The position numbers and the translations under genes are program-made. From Thermus neutrinimicus (GTDB lineage: Bacteria; Deinococcota; Deinococci; Deinococcales; Thermaceae): a stretch of 64,000 nucleotides of DNA. Positions 49,278 through 57,759 of the stretch are shown one piece after another. The stretch is from contig NZ_JAKTNU010000001.1 of NCBI RefSeq assembly GCF_022760955.1, forward strand, positions 253,507-317,506. Reading direction: 5' to 3'. Position 1 is the stretch's first letter; every line of letters begins with the position of its first letter. Under the pieces are notes generated by a model that was not told the origin of the DNA, ran no database searches, and saw only the letters and a list, made by a program, of their open reading frames with translations.

Positions 49278-50465
49278 ATGGCGACACAAGTTTTGAAAGC
49301 CAAGCCCCGGACCTTCTTCGGCCTTTTCTGGCGCCGCTTCAGGCGGCACAAGATGGCCATGGCGGGGTTGGTGGTCATCCTTCTCCTGATCCTCATGGCC
49401 ATCTTTGCCCCCTGGATCGCCCCTTACGACCCCACCGCCCAGCCCACGGGCGAGGACGTGGGCCAGTACTACTTCAATCCCCCTTCCCGGGAGCACCTTT
49501 TGGGCACCGATGACCTGGGCCGGGATGTGCTCTCCCGCATCATCTACGGTTCCCGCATCTCCCTTTTGGTGGGCTTTGCCGTGGCCTTTTCCAGCGTCAT
49601 CCTGGGTACCATCATGGGCACCCTGGCAGGGTACTTCTCGGGCCGGCCCTTGCGGTTCTACCTGGGCCCCTTAAGGCGGGAGCGGGAGGGGTTTTACCCT
49701 TGGAGCTTTGCCCTGTGGCGGGTGTTCTCCTGGTTCCTCTACTACGGGGTCTTGTACCTGGCCCTTTCCATCGCCTGGACCTTGGCTGAGGAGGGTATTC
49801 GGGCGGGAAGCGTGGGAAGCTATCTGGGCTTTGGCCTTACCTTGGCCCTGGTCCTCTGGGCAGCCTGGTATGGGCTTAAGGGGCAGATCCGCCTGGATCT
49901 GGACGTGGCCATAAGCCGCCTCATCGACTTCATGCTCACCATTCCCACCCTGCCCCTTCTTCTGGTGCTCTCCGCCTTGTTGCGCGACCCCGGGGTAAAG
50001 GTGGGGCAGTGGGCCCAGGGAGTCTTCGGCGATGCGGCCAGCGTTTTCATCATCATCACCATCCTGGTGCTCTTCGGCTGGCTGGGCACGGCCCGGCTGG
50101 TGCGGGGTAACATCCTTTCCCTGAGGGAGCAGGACTATGCCACCGCTGCCCAGGCCCTGGGGGCCAGCGATGCCCGGATCATGTTCCGGCACCTGGTGCC
50201 CAACACCTTGGCGCCCTTGATCGTGCAGGCCACCTTGCAGATCGGCGGGGCCATTTTGGTGGAAGCGGCCCTTTCCTTCCTGGGCTTTGGCATCCAGCCC
50301 CCGGTGGCCACCTGGGGCAACATGCTCACCAATGCCCAGGAGTACATCTTCACCGCGCCCTGGCTGGCCCTGCCCCCGGGGTTCATGATCTTCATCACCG
50401 TCTTGGCCTTTAACTACCTGGGGGATGGGCTTCGGGATGCTTTGGACCCGAGGAGCCGCCTCTAG
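49278..50465 (+). CDS. dppC: Peptide ABC transporter permease, DppC type, with insertion
   Basis: 395 residues against about 290-300 usually. N-terminal 'FWRRFRRHKMAMAGLVVILLLILMAIFAPWIAPYDP' region and 'LLGTDDLGRDVLSRIIYGSRISLLVG' (about 74-99) are classical DppC. Between that and the EAA loop ('SLREQDYATAAQALGASDARIMFRHLVPN' region, about 281-309) lies an extra segment of about 80 residues (118-205) with two more hydrophobic stretches. It starts 9 bases after dppB. No dppD/F ATPases follow; the operon ends here. Confidence 0.92.
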   Translation: MATQVLKAKPRTFFGLFWRRFRRHKMAMAGLVVILLLILMAIFAPWIAPYDPTAQPTGEDVGQYYFNPPSREHLLGTDDLGRDVLSRIIYGSRISLLVGFAVAFSSVILGTIMGTLAGYFSGRPLRFYLGPLRREREGFYPWSFALWRVFSWFLYYGVLYLALSIAWTLAEEGIRAGSVGSYLGFGLTLALVLWAAWYGLKGQIRLDLDVAISRLIDFMLTIPTLPLLLVLSALLRDPGVKVGQWAQGVFGDAASVFIIITILVLFGWLGTARLVRGNILSLREQDYATAAQALGASDARIMFRHLVPNTLAPLIVQATLQIGGAILVEAALSFLGFGIQPPVATWGNMLTNAQEYIFTAPWLALPPGFMIFITVLAFNYLGDGLRDALDPRSRL

Positions 50466-50470
50466 TACCA

Positions 50471-50498
50471 CCCTACCTTGGCATTGGCCAAGGTGGGG
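50471..50498 (+). repeat. 12-bp hairpin element behind dppC (copy 2 of 2)
   Basis: CCCTACCTTGGC (50471-50482), loop ATTG, GCCAAGGTGGGG (50487-50498), one G-T pair. Same stem as behind metK except for one compensated pair. A second hairpin follows (ACCGCC 50510-50515 with GGCGGT 50532-50537), also as behind metK. No T-run. Confidence 0.55.
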
Positions 50499-50575
50499 GC
50501 CCTGGCAACACCGCCCCATCCTGGCTTTCTCGGCGGTTTCCAGCCCTCTTGGGGGTGGGGATTTCCGGGAGGAGA

Positions 50576-51340
50576 TTAGCTAGGGGTTAGCTTTTCTGGG
50601 GGATAGGCGGCCTCGAGGAAATACAACCCCTGGGGCGGCGCCGAGGGGCCCGCTTGGCTCCGGTCCTGGCTTTGCAGGATGAGCCGGATGCTTTCCGGGG
50701 GGCGCTTGCCCAGACCCACCTCCAGGAGGGTCCCCACCATGCCCCGCACCTGGCCCCTCAAGAAGCTTTGCCCCCGGAAGTAGAAGCGAAGCTCCGGGCC
50801 GAGCTCCCCTTCCACCTCCTCCATGCGGGCCTCATAAAGCTCCCTTTCCCCTGCCCGCACCTCTTCCTTAGAGAAGCCCAGGAAGCTGTGCCGGCCCGGA
50901 AGGAGGGCCAGGGCCTCCCGTATGGCCTCGAGGTCCAAGGTGTGGCGAACCCAAAGGGCCCGGTGGCGGAGGAGGGGGGAGGGGTAGGGCCTCAGGAGGA
51001 TGCGGTAATGGTAGGCCCGCCAAAGGGCGTCCTTGCGGGCATGGAAGTCTGGAGCCACCTCCTTGGCGGCGATCACCTTCAGGTCCTCGGGGAGGAGGCG
51101 GTTTAGGGCCTCGGGGATCCTTTCCGCGGGGATCCGGCTCAGGAGGTCAAGGTGGAAGGGCATGGCCAGGGCGTGCACCCCAGCGTCCGTGCGGCCCGCG
51201 GCCACCGCCTTGGGCAGGGCCCCGATTTCCGGCAACACCCTTTCCAGCTCCCCCTGCACGGTGCGCAGGCCCGGTCGCTGGCGCTGAAGCCCAGCGAAAT
51301 GGGTTCCGTCGTACTCGGCAAGGATCAGGATGCGGCGCAC
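50576..51340 (-). CDS. truA: tRNA pseudouridine(38-40) synthase
   Basis: 254 residues. '[14 protein letters not shown]' (about 8-21), catalytic '[14 protein letters not shown]' with the Asp near residue 52, '[16 protein letters not shown]' and '[20 protein letters not shown]' (about 194-213) define TruA. Modifies U38-40 in the anticodon stem of many tRNAs. It starts 9 bases after fbpC and so is probably the last gene of the iron-transport transcript. Confidence 0.95.
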   Translation of the reverse strand: MRRILILAEYDGTHFAGLQRQRPGLRTVQGELERVLPEIGALPKAVAAGRTDAGVHALAMPFHLDLLSRIPAERIPEALNRLLPEDLKVIAAKEVAPDFHARKDALWRAYHYRILLRPYPSPLLRHRALWVRHTLDLEAIREALALLPGRHSFLGFSKEEVRAGERELYEARMEEVEGELGPELRFYFRGQSFLRGQVRGMVGTLLEVGLGKRPPESIRLILQSQDRSQAGPSAPPQGLYFLEAAYPPEKLTPS

Positions 51341-51349
51341 GCTTTAAGC

Positions 51350-52402
51350 TTAGTCCGCACCCACGGGGGCCCTGGAGGGATGCCCCTCGAGGGCCACGCC
51401 CTTTCCCACCACCTTAAGCCGCACCCGGTCCCCCACGCGGAAGGGGCTTTCCGGTCCTTCCTGCACCAGGATCTCCTTCTCCGGGGAGAAGAGGCGCACC
51501 CGGTAGGTGAGGTCGTGCCCCTTGAACTCCCGGGCCAACACCTGGCCCAGGGTACCCTCCGGGGCTTCGGGGGGAAGAAGCCTTAGGGCCTCGGGGCGCA
51601 GGGAGAGGAGAAGGGGCCCGTGGGCAGGCTCGGCCAGGGGCACAGGGCCCAGGCAGGTCTCCGCATACCGGCCAAACCCCTCCCCCGAAAGCAGGTTGGT
51701 GCGGCCCAGAAACTGGGCCACGAAGGGGGTCTTGGGCCTCAGATAGACCTCCTCCGGGGTACCCACCTGCTCCAGCCTTCCTCCCCGCATCACCCCTAGG
51801 CGGTCGGCGAAGGAGAGGGCCTCTTCCTGGTCGTGGGTGACCAAGAGGGCGGTGGTGCCTGTTTCCTTGAGGATCTTGCGCACCTCCTCCCGGGTGCTGG
51901 CCTTGAGGCCGGCATCCAGGCTGGAAAAGGGCTCGTCCAAGAGGACCAGCTTCGGCCCCGGGGCCAGGGCCCGGGCCAGGGCGATGCGTTGCTGTTGCCC
52001 CCCGGAAAGCTCCCCGGGCTTGCGGTCCTGGAAAAGGGTCATGCCCACCCGCTCCAGGGCCTGTTTGGCCTTCTCGTAGCGGTCTTTCCCCTTAAGGCCG
52101 AAGGCCACGTTGCCCAAGGCGGTGAGGTGGGGGAAAAGGGCGTAGTCCTGGAAGACAAAGCCGATGCCCCGGTTTTCCGGGGGCAGGGGGGTGATCTCCT
52201 TGCCCTCTAGGAAAATCCGCCCTGCCTCCGGGTTTTCCAGCCCGGCCACCACCCTGAGGAGGGTGGTCTTGCCACAGCCCGAGGGCCCCAGAAGGGCCAG
52301 GATCTCCCCGGGAAAGACCTCGAGGTCGATCCCCTTAAGCACCTCGTGTCCCCCGAAGCGCTTGACGATGCCTTCCAGGACTAAAAGCGGCGCTCGCTCC
52401 AA
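51350..52402 (-). CDS. fbpC: Ferric iron ABC transporter ATP-binding protein
   Basis: About 350 residues. Walker A 'LLGPSGCGKTTLL', Q-loop 'FVFQDYALFPHL', signature 'LSGGQQQRIALARALA', Walker B 'LVLLDEPFSSLDAGL' and H-loop 'LLVTHDQEEAL' are complete. A TOBE-type C-terminal domain (about 265-345) follows. No ATG or GTG is near the expected N-terminus; TTG 52402, inside the end of fbpB (22-base overlap), is the best start. It powers Fe3+ import with FbpB and FbpA and is the only ABC ATPase in the window. Confidence 0.9.
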   Translation of the reverse strand: MERAPLLVLEGIVKRFGGHEVLKGIDLEVFPGEILALLGPSGCGKTTLLRVVAGLENPEAGRIFLEGKEITPLPPENRGIGFVFQDYALFPHLTALGNVAFGLKGKDRYEKAKQALERVGMTLFQDRKPGELSGGQQQRIALARALAPGPKLVLLDEPFSSLDAGLKASTREEVRKILKETGTTALLVTHDQEEALSFADRLGVMRGGRLEQVGTPEEVYLRPKTPFVAQFLGRTNLLSGEGFGRYAETCLGPVPLAEPAHGPLLLSLRPEALRLLPPEAPEGTLGQVLAREFKGHDLTYRVRLFSPEKEILVQEGPESPFRVGDRVRLKVVGKGVALEGHPSRAPVGAD

Positions 52403-53949
52403 AGCAACACCCCCACGAAGGCCGCCGAGAGGAGGGCGATGGCCAGGGCGAAGGGGGCGGCCTCGGCGAACATGGCTTCCTGAGTGTAGCTGAAAACCCG
52501 GGTGGAAAGGGTGCTGTACCCCATGGGGGCGAGGAGGAGGGTGATGGGGAGCTCCTTCACCGCCCCGATAAAGGCCAAAGCCCCTCCCGCCACCGCTCCC
52601 CGCCAGAGGAGGGGGAAGGTCACGCGGAAGAAGGCCCGCGCCGGGGTGTCCCCCAGGGTCCTGGCCGCCTCCTCGAGGCGCCGTGGCACCTGGTAAAGCG
52701 CCCCCCGCACCGGCCCCAGGCCCTCGGCCAGGAAGTGGAAGGCCAAGACCAGGATGAGGAGGGGCAGGGTGCCGTAGAGGAGGGGAAGGCCCTTCAGGCT
52801 GAAGAAGATCCAGGCCAGGGCGAAGGCCAAGGGGGGGATGGCGTAGCCCAAATAGGCCAGCCTCTCCAGGAAGCGGGAGGCAGGCGAGGGGTAGCGCACC
52901 GCCAGGTAGGCGATGGGCAGGGCCATGCCCACCGCCAGGAGGGAGGCGGGGATGGCGGCCATGGCGGAGTGGGAGAGGGCTTCCCAAAGCCCCGTGAGGT
53001 TTTCTCGGGGAAAGCGGCTTGCCAGGTGGAAAAGGGCATAGAGGGGAAGGACCAGGGCCAGGAGGACGGGGAGGAGGAGCAGGAGGTAAGCCCAGGGGGT
53101 GAACCTGCCTAGGCTTAGGGGCCTGGCCCTTTTCCCGCTCCCCTTTCCCGTGCGGGCCAGGCTGAGGCGGCGGAGGAAGGCTCCTTCCAGAAGAAGAAGC
53201 CCCCCGGTGAAGAGGAGGAGGAAAAGGGCCAGCCAGGCGGCGTACACCCGGTCAAAGGCGGCGCTGTACTGGAGGTAGATGGCGTAGGAGAAGGTCTCGT
53301 AGCGCAGAAGGCTCACGGTGCCGAAGTCCCCCAGGACGTGGAGGCCCACCACCAGGTATCCCGAAAGGAGGGCGGGGAGGAGCTGGGGAAAGACCACCTG
53401 GAGAAAGGCCCTTAAAGGCCTCAAGCCCAGGGTGCGGGCGGCCTCTTCCAGGCTGGGGTCCAGCCCCAAAAAGGCGGCCCGCAAGCCCAGGAAGAGGTAG
53501 GGGTAGGTGATGAGGGAGAGGACGAGAAGGGCCCCCCAGTACCCCTCGAGGCGGGGCAAGGGGAGGATCCCCCCGGGCCCCGTGGCCGAAAGGATCACGT
53601 AGGCGCCCACGTAGCCGGGGATGGCCAGGGGCAGGGTGAGGAGGATGGAGAAGAGGCGCTTTCCCCTAAGGTCGGTGCGGGTGGTGAGGAAGGCCAGGGG
53701 CAGGGCGAGGAGGGTGGTGAGGAGGAGAACCCCCAGGAGGAGGGAAAGGGTGTTCCTGACCAGCTCCAGGTTCTTGGGGCGGAGGAGGATGTCCCTCAAG
53801 GTTTCGGGATCCGCTTCCAGGGCCCTTAAGGCCAGGTAGAGGAGGGGAAGGGCCACCCCGCCCCCCGTGAGGAGGGCGGGCACCAGGAAGGGCAGGAGCC
53901 CAGGAAGTTGCTGGAGCCTTCTTGCCCTGGTCATCTCCGGCTTCGGCAC
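52381..53949 (-). CDS. fbpB: Ferric iron ABC transporter permease (fused two-domain)
   Basis: 522 residues with about twelve hydrophobic segments in two halves, as in FbpB/SfuB, where both permease domains are one chain. Two EAA loops: 'LEEAARTLGLRPLRAFLQVVFPQL' near 185 and 'LEEAARTLGDTPARAFFRVTFPLL' near 430. It follows fbpA by 33 bases. Imports Fe3+ across the inner membrane. Confidence 0.93.
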   Translation of the reverse strand: MPKPEMTRARRLQQLPGLLPFLVPALLTGGGVALPLLYLALRALEADPETLRDILLRPKNLELVRNTLSLLLGVLLLTTLLALPLAFLTTRTDLRGKRLFSILLTLPLAIPGYVGAYVILSATGPGGILPLPRLEGYWGALLVLSLITYPYLFLGLRAAFLGLDPSLEEAARTLGLRPLRAFLQVVFPQLLPALLSGYLVVGLHVLGDFGTVSLLRYETFSYAIYLQYSAAFDRVYAAWLALFLLLFTGGLLLLEGAFLRRLSLARTGKGSGKRARPLSLGRFTPWAYLLLLLPVLLALVLPLYALFHLASRFPRENLTGLWEALSHSAMAAIPASLLAVGMALPIAYLAVRYPSPASRFLERLAYLGYAIPPLAFALAWIFFSLKGLPLLYGTLPLLILVLAFHFLAEGLGPVRGALYQVPRRLEEAARTLGDTPARAFFRVTFPLLWRGAVAGGALAFIGAVKELPITLLLAPMGYSTLSTRVFSYTQEAMFAEAAPFALAIALLSAAFVGVLLWSERRF

Positions 53950-53982
53950 TCGCCCATGGTGTCTGGGGGGAGGGGGGTGGTC

Positions 53983-54978
53983 CTAGAGAATCCCCAGTTC
54001 CCTCAGGAGCCTTAGGGCCTGGTCCAGGGGGAGCTTCTCAAAGTCCAGCTTGGGGCTTTTCCCCAGGGCCTCCTCGAGGGGCAAAAGTTGGGCATCGGCC
54101 ACCACTCCCTTCACCAAGGGGTATTCCCCCACGGCACCCGCGAAGTACTGCTGTCCCTTGGGGGAAAGCAGGTAGGTGAGGAAGCGGTTTGCGGCCACCA
54201 GGTTCTTGGAGGTCTTGAGGATGCCTGCCCCCGTGACCAAGGCCAGGTTACCCGCATCCCCGTCCCTGAAGTAGTGGAGCCCCAGGTTGTACCCGGCCCG
54301 GCGGAAGCGCACCACGTAGTAGTGGTTGGTGGAGCCGAGGTCGATCTCCCCAGCGCGGATGGCGTCCAGCATGGCCGGGTTAGAGGCGTAGCTCTTGGGG
54401 TTTAGGGCCTTCATGGCGGAAAGCCACTCCCGGGTCCTGCTTTCCCCATGGAGGGCGATCATCCCCGCCACCATGTCCTGGAAGCTGGAGTAGGTGGGGG
54501 TCCAGCCCACCCGGCCTACAAGGCCCTTTTCCTGGGCGAAGCGGGGGAGGTCCAGGATGCTTGCGGGAAGCTCTTCCGGCTTAAGCCTTTGGGGGTTATA
54601 GGCCAGGACCCTCAGGCGCACGGTTACCGGCACCCAGGCCTTGGAGGCGGGCACGAAGGCCAGGGGTTGCCTAAGCAGGGTATCCCCCAAGGGCCTCAAG
54701 AGCCCTTTGCTTGCCGCCTGGCCCAGGGCGCCCGCGGTGTTGGCCCAGAAGACATCCGCCGGGGAACGGCTTCCTTCCTCCTGCAAGGCCGCCAGGATCT
54801 GGGCGTCGGTGCCGTAGCGCACCTGGACCCGGATACCGGTTTCCGCCTGGAACTGCCTCACCAAGGGTTCCACCAGGCTCTGCCCCCGCCCGGAGTAGAG
54901 GGTTAGGGTCTGCTGCTGGGCAAAGGCCAGTCCTAAAGCCGCAAGGCCGATAAGGGTCAGGAACCTTCTAAGTTGCAT
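53983..54978 (-). CDS. fbpA: Ferric iron-binding periplasmic protein
   Basis: 331 residues from ATG 54978, preceded by GGAGGCGAG. Signal peptide about 1-20 (MQLRRFLTLIGLAALGLAFA). Mature start 'QQTLTLYSGRGQSLVEPLVRQFQ' is typical of FbpA/SfuA/HitA. 'STNHYYVVRFRR' (about 218-229) contains the tandem Tyr pair that ligates Fe3+ in this class. Its promoter is overlapped by an inverted repeat, which suggests iron control. First gene of fbpABC. Confidence 0.93.
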   Translation of the reverse strand: MQLRRFLTLIGLAALGLAFAQQQTLTLYSGRGQSLVEPLVRQFQAETGIRVQVRYGTDAQILAALQEEGSRSPADVFWANTAGALGQAASKGLLRPLGDTLLRQPLAFVPASKAWVPVTVRLRVLAYNPQRLKPEELPASILDLPRFAQEKGLVGRVGWTPTYSSFQDMVAGMIALHGESRTREWLSAMKALNPKSYASNPAMLDAIRAGEIDLGSTNHYYVVRFRRAGYNLGLHYFRDGDAGNLALVTGAGILKTSKNLVAANRFLTYLLSPKGQQYFAGAVGEYPLVKGVVADAQLLPLEEALGKSPKLDFEKLPLDQALRLLRELGIL

Positions 54979-55036
54979 CTCGCCTCCTTCCCGCATCCCC
55001 AGGGGTTTCCCCAGGTGAGGGCGCCCTCTGCCTGGG

Positions 55037-55066
55037 GACTTTACCCCAAGGGGGGGTTAAAGTCAA
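55037..55066 (-). promoter_or_regulatory. fbpA promoter overlapped by an inverted repeat
   Basis: On the minus strand TTGACT (55066-55061), 17-base spacer, TAAAGT (55043-55038). The same bases form an inverted repeat, GACTTTA (55037-55043) and TAAAGTC (55058-55064), with CCCC/GGGG inside, covering -35 to -10. The -35 also overlaps the stop codon of the upstream gene. It looks like a promoter with a built-in operator. Confidence 0.7.
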
Positions 55067-55845
55067 GTATTCCGGTCGGATTTCCTAAGTTTAGAAGTGA
55101 TAATCACTTGCAACCAGGGGAAGACGCCTGCCAGGTCCTGCGGCCAGAAGGGGGTTTCCCCGGTATGGACTAGGGGTACGGGGTTTCGGGTGTGGTTGGG
55201 ATGCCAGGGTTCCTCGGCGTTCCCGTGGTCGGAGGTGAGGAGGAGGGTGCCGCCTTCCTCCAGGAAACCCTTCAGGAACAGGGAAAGCTCGCGGAAACGC
55301 TCGGGAAGGGTATCCGGAAGGCGGTGGGCGGCCAGGTCCAACGCCCAGTACTCCAGGACCACCAGGTCAAACCCTCGGGCCAGAGCCGCCGTTTTGGCCC
55401 CTACCCCCAAAGGGTCCTCCCAGAAGGCGGGGGGGAGGGCCAGGGGGTGGCCTAAGGGCAGAAGGGGAAGGCCTGCCAAGAGGGCTGCTTGGGCAAAGGC
55501 GGAAAGCATAAGCCTTCTTCCCCCCGTGGCCCGCTTCAGGTACTCCGGGCGGTAGGCGTTGGCGTGGAGCACGTTCAGACCCTCCTCCCTAGCCCAGGCG
55601 TAAAGGCCTTGCCGGAGAAGGGGCCTGAGCCTGGGGCTGGGAAAAGGCCCTTGATGGTAGCCTAGAAGCTTAGCGGCATTGACCCCGGTGAGGAGGGTGG
55701 TCTGGCCCGTCCCCGACTGGGGCAGGCCCTCCACCCCTAAGGTGGCGTCCAAGGCCTTGGGGGAAAGTTCCAAGAGGAAGGGGAAGAGCTCCTCCAAGGC
55801 CTCTCCCAGGCCCAGGCCGTCCACGAAGAGGAAGAGCACGCCCAT
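55063..55845 (-). CDS. Alkaline-phosphatase-superfamily metalloenzyme (phosphoglycerate-mutase-like)
   Basis: 260 residues from ATG 55845; a GTG 21 codons upstream is possible. 'LFLFVDGLGLGE' (metal Asp), 'PQSGTGQTTLLTGVNAAKLLG' (about 44-64, nucleophile Ser/Thr region) and 'LLLTSDHGNAEEPWHPNHTRNPVPLV' region (Asp-His and His metal ligands, about 205-230) follow the metalloenzyme-superfamily pattern. It is much shorter than the 510-residue cofactor-independent mutase, so the insertion domain is missing. Phosphatase or phosphomutase of unknown substrate. It sits directly upstream of fbpA, whose control region begins inside its 3' end. Confidence 0.78.
   Translation of the reverse strand: MGVLFLFVDGLGLGEALEELFPFLLELSPKALDATLGVEGLPQSGTGQTTLLTGVNAAKLLGYHQGPFPSPRLRPLLRQGLYAWAREEGLNVLHANAYRPEYLKRATGGRRLMLSAFAQAALLAGLPLLPLGHPLALPPAFWEDPLGVGAKTAALARGFDLVVLEYWALDLAAHRLPDTLPERFRELSLFLKGFLEEGGTLLLTSDHGNAEEPWHPNHTRNPVPLVHTGETPFWPQDLAGVFPWLQVIITSKLRKSDRNT
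55095..55109. promoter_or_regulatory. Fur-box-like palindrome
   Basis: AAGTGATAATCACTT is a 15-bp inverted repeat around one central base, containing TGATAATCA as in Fur boxes. It lies about 30 bases upstream of the fbpA -35, inside the last codons of the phosphatase-like gene. Confidence 0.5.
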
Positions 55846-55955
55846 AGTCTCTGCTTCCCGCCCCTTTTCGTCAAACCGGAGGGGAGGGGGAAAAGTGCCT
55901 TTCCTCACCGCAGCTTCCCCAAGGTTCCAGGTATCCTGGCCCTGGAGGTAAGCCT

Positions 55956-56384
55956 ATGCCGGTTAGAAAGGCCAGTGCGGTGTGGGAAGGTGGTTTGCGT
56001 AACGGCCAGGGCCTTATGAAACTGCAAAGCCAGGTCTTTGAGGGGCCCTATTCCTTCCCTTCCCGCTTTGAGGAGGGGCCGGGGACCAACCCCGAGGAGC
56101 TCATCGCTGCCGCCCACGCGGGGTGCTTTTCCATGGCCTTGGCGGCCTCTTTGGAGCGGGAGGGCTTCCCCCCTAAGCGGGTTTCCACCGAGGCCCATGT
56201 GCACCTGGAGATGGTGGAGGGGAAGGCCACCATCACCCGGATTGACCTGGTCACCGAGGCGGAGGTGCCGGGGATCACCCCGGAGAAGTTCCAGGAGATC
56301 GCCCAGGCGGCCAAGGAGGGGTGCCCGGTTTCCCGGGCCCTGGGGGCGGTGAAGGAGATTGCCCTAAAGGCCCGCCTCGTCTAA
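55956..56384 (+). CDS. osmC: OsmC/Ohr-family peroxiredoxin-like protein
   Basis: 142 residues from ATG 55956 with GGAGGT 6 bases upstream. 'ELIAAAHAGCFSMAL' (about 48-62) carries the peroxidatic Cys and 'AAKEGCPVSRAL' (about 115-126) the resolving Cys. Reduces organic hydroperoxides. TATCCT near 55932 may be its -10. Convergent with the zinc-ribbon gene, with a 4-base overlap. A T. thermophilus homologue has a known structure, which supports the family call. Confidence 0.93.
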   Translation: MPVRKASAVWEGGLRNGQGLMKLQSQVFEGPYSFPSRFEEGPGTNPEELIAAAHAGCFSMALAASLEREGFPPKRVSTEAHVHLEMVEGKATITRIDLVTEAEVPGITPEKFQEIAQAAKEGCPVSRALGAVKEIALKARLV

Positions 56385-57136
56385 CCCTCCCCTTTCCAGA
56401 GGAGCCGGCCGCAGGAGGGGCAGCGCACCAGCTGCCCCTGCACCACCTTTTGCGCCACGTGGGTGGGCAGCACCACGTTGCACCCCTCGCAACGGAAGAC
56501 CTGGCCTTGGCGGTGCATGCGGGCGATGCCGGTGCCCTTGCGGGCCCGGCGGATGGCCTCGTACTCCTTCAGGACAGGGACAGGGATGGCCTGGGCCATG
56601 AGGGAGCGTTCCTCCAGCCTGAGGGCGATCTCGGCCTTTAGGGCTTCCACCCTTACCCGGTTGGCTTCCAGGAGCTCCTCCAGGCGGGGCTTTAAGGCGG
56701 CGAGCTCGGCTTCCACCTCCTGGATCTCGCTTTCCAGGTTCTCCATGGCCTCCATGATGGGGGTGGAAAGCTCCAGGAGTTCCCTGATGCGGTCCTTGAT
56801 CTGCTGGATGCGGTTCTCGTACTGGGTCTGCTCGCGGGCGCTTTGGGCCTGGCGCTGCTCGGCCTCCGCCTGCTTTTCCTTGGCGGTGAGGTCCTCGATG
56901 TCCAGGCTGTGGCGGTGGTACTCCTTGCGGAGCTCTGCCTGGCGCTCCAGGAGGTCGGCAAGCCGGTCTTCCAGGGCCTCCACCTGGGCCTTCACGGAAA
57001 CCAGGTCCTGGGGGAGGGTTTCCGCCTCCTTTTGCAATCGGTCTATCTCCAGGTCCTTTTCCTGCAGGTGGTAAAGAGCCTTAAGCGCCTCAAGCTGTCC
57101 CCTGTGGGGAACATCCGCCCCGTTCACGTTTCCCAT
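56381..57136 (-). CDS. Coiled-coil protein with C-terminal C4 zinc ribbon
   Basis: 251 residues. A long antiparallel coiled coil (about 15-185, heptads rich in Glu/Leu/Gln) is followed by a zinc ribbon with 'FRCEGCNVVL' and 'VRCPSCGRLL' (two CxxC pairs, about 215-247). This is the layout of the CT398/HP0958-type family, which includes chaperones for flagellin or sigma-54 and nucleic-acid binders. No motif narrows the role here. Its start overlaps the end of the MBL-fold gene by 13 bases; third gene of the operon that begins at 58448. Confidence 0.82.
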   Translation of the reverse strand: MGNVNGADVPHRGQLEALKALYHLQEKDLEIDRLQKEAETLPQDLVSVKAQVEALEDRLADLLERQAELRKEYHRHSLDIEDLTAKEKQAEAEQRQAQSAREQTQYENRIQQIKDRIRELLELSTPIMEAMENLESEIQEVEAELAALKPRLEELLEANRVRVEALKAEIALRLEERSLMAQAIPVPVLKEYEAIRRARKGTGIARMHRQGQVFRCEGCNVVLPTHVAQKVVQGQLVRCPSCGRLLWKGEG

Positions 57137-57759
57137 TCTAACCCCAGAAGGAAGGGGTTGGTCTTGGCCTCGAGGGCCAGGGTGGTGGGGGGCCCATGCC
57201 CCGGATAGACCTCCGTCCCCTGGGGCAGGGTGAGGAGGCGCTTTAGGGAGCGGAAAAGGTCCTCCCGGCTTGCCCCGGGAAGATCGTAGCGGCCGATGCT
57301 CCCTCGGAAGAGAAGGTCCCCGGAAAGGACTTTAGGGGGTTGTCCGGCCTCGCCGGGATGGATGAAGGCCACATGGCCCGGGCTGTGGCCAGGAAGGTGC
57401 CACACGCTGAGGCCGAAGAGGACCTGCCCTTCCTCCAAAGGCTCCACCGGGAGGGGAGGGTCGGGGATGATGAGGCCCCACATGCGGGCCACCTCCGCCG
57501 CCTGCCGGTAGAGGGGAAGGTCCAGGGGGTGGAGGAAGACCGGCAAGGACAGGGCCTCCACCAGGGGGGCCACCGCCCCCACGTGGTCGAAGTGGGCGTG
57601 GGTGAGGAGGATGGCCCGGGGCATGGACCCCGTGGACGCCAAAAGGGCCAGGATCCTCTCCGCCTCGTCCCCGGGGTCTATGAGCACCACCCCTTCCCTT
57701 CCCTCCACCAGGTAGGTGTTTTCCTGGAGAGGGCCCACGCTCAGGCGGTAGACCCTCAT
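57124..57759 (-). CDS. MBL-fold metallohydrolase (glyoxalase II-like)
   Basis: 211 residues from ATG 57759, which overlaps the rhodanese TGA (ATGA); a 139-codon upstream extension is a shadow of the rhodanese gene. 'LLTHAHFDHVGAVAP' (about 72-86, HxHxDH), 'WHLPGHSPGHVAF' (His), 'VLSGDLLFRGSIGR' (bridging Asp) and 'VYPGHGPPT' (His) give the full di-metal site. YcbL/hydroxyacylglutathione hydrolase-like. Together with a rhodanese it suggests thiol or persulfide metabolism. Confidence 0.9.
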   Translation of the reverse strand: MRVYRLSVGPLQENTYLVEGREGVVLIDPGDEAERILALLASTGSMPRAILLTHAHFDHVGAVAPLVEALSLPVFLHPLDLPLYRQAAEVARMWGLIIPDPPLPVEPLEEGQVLFGLSVWHLPGHSPGHVAFIHPGEAGQPPKVLSGDLLFRGSIGRYDLPGASREDLFRSLKRLLTLPQGTEVYPGHGPPTTLALEAKTNPFLLGLEWET

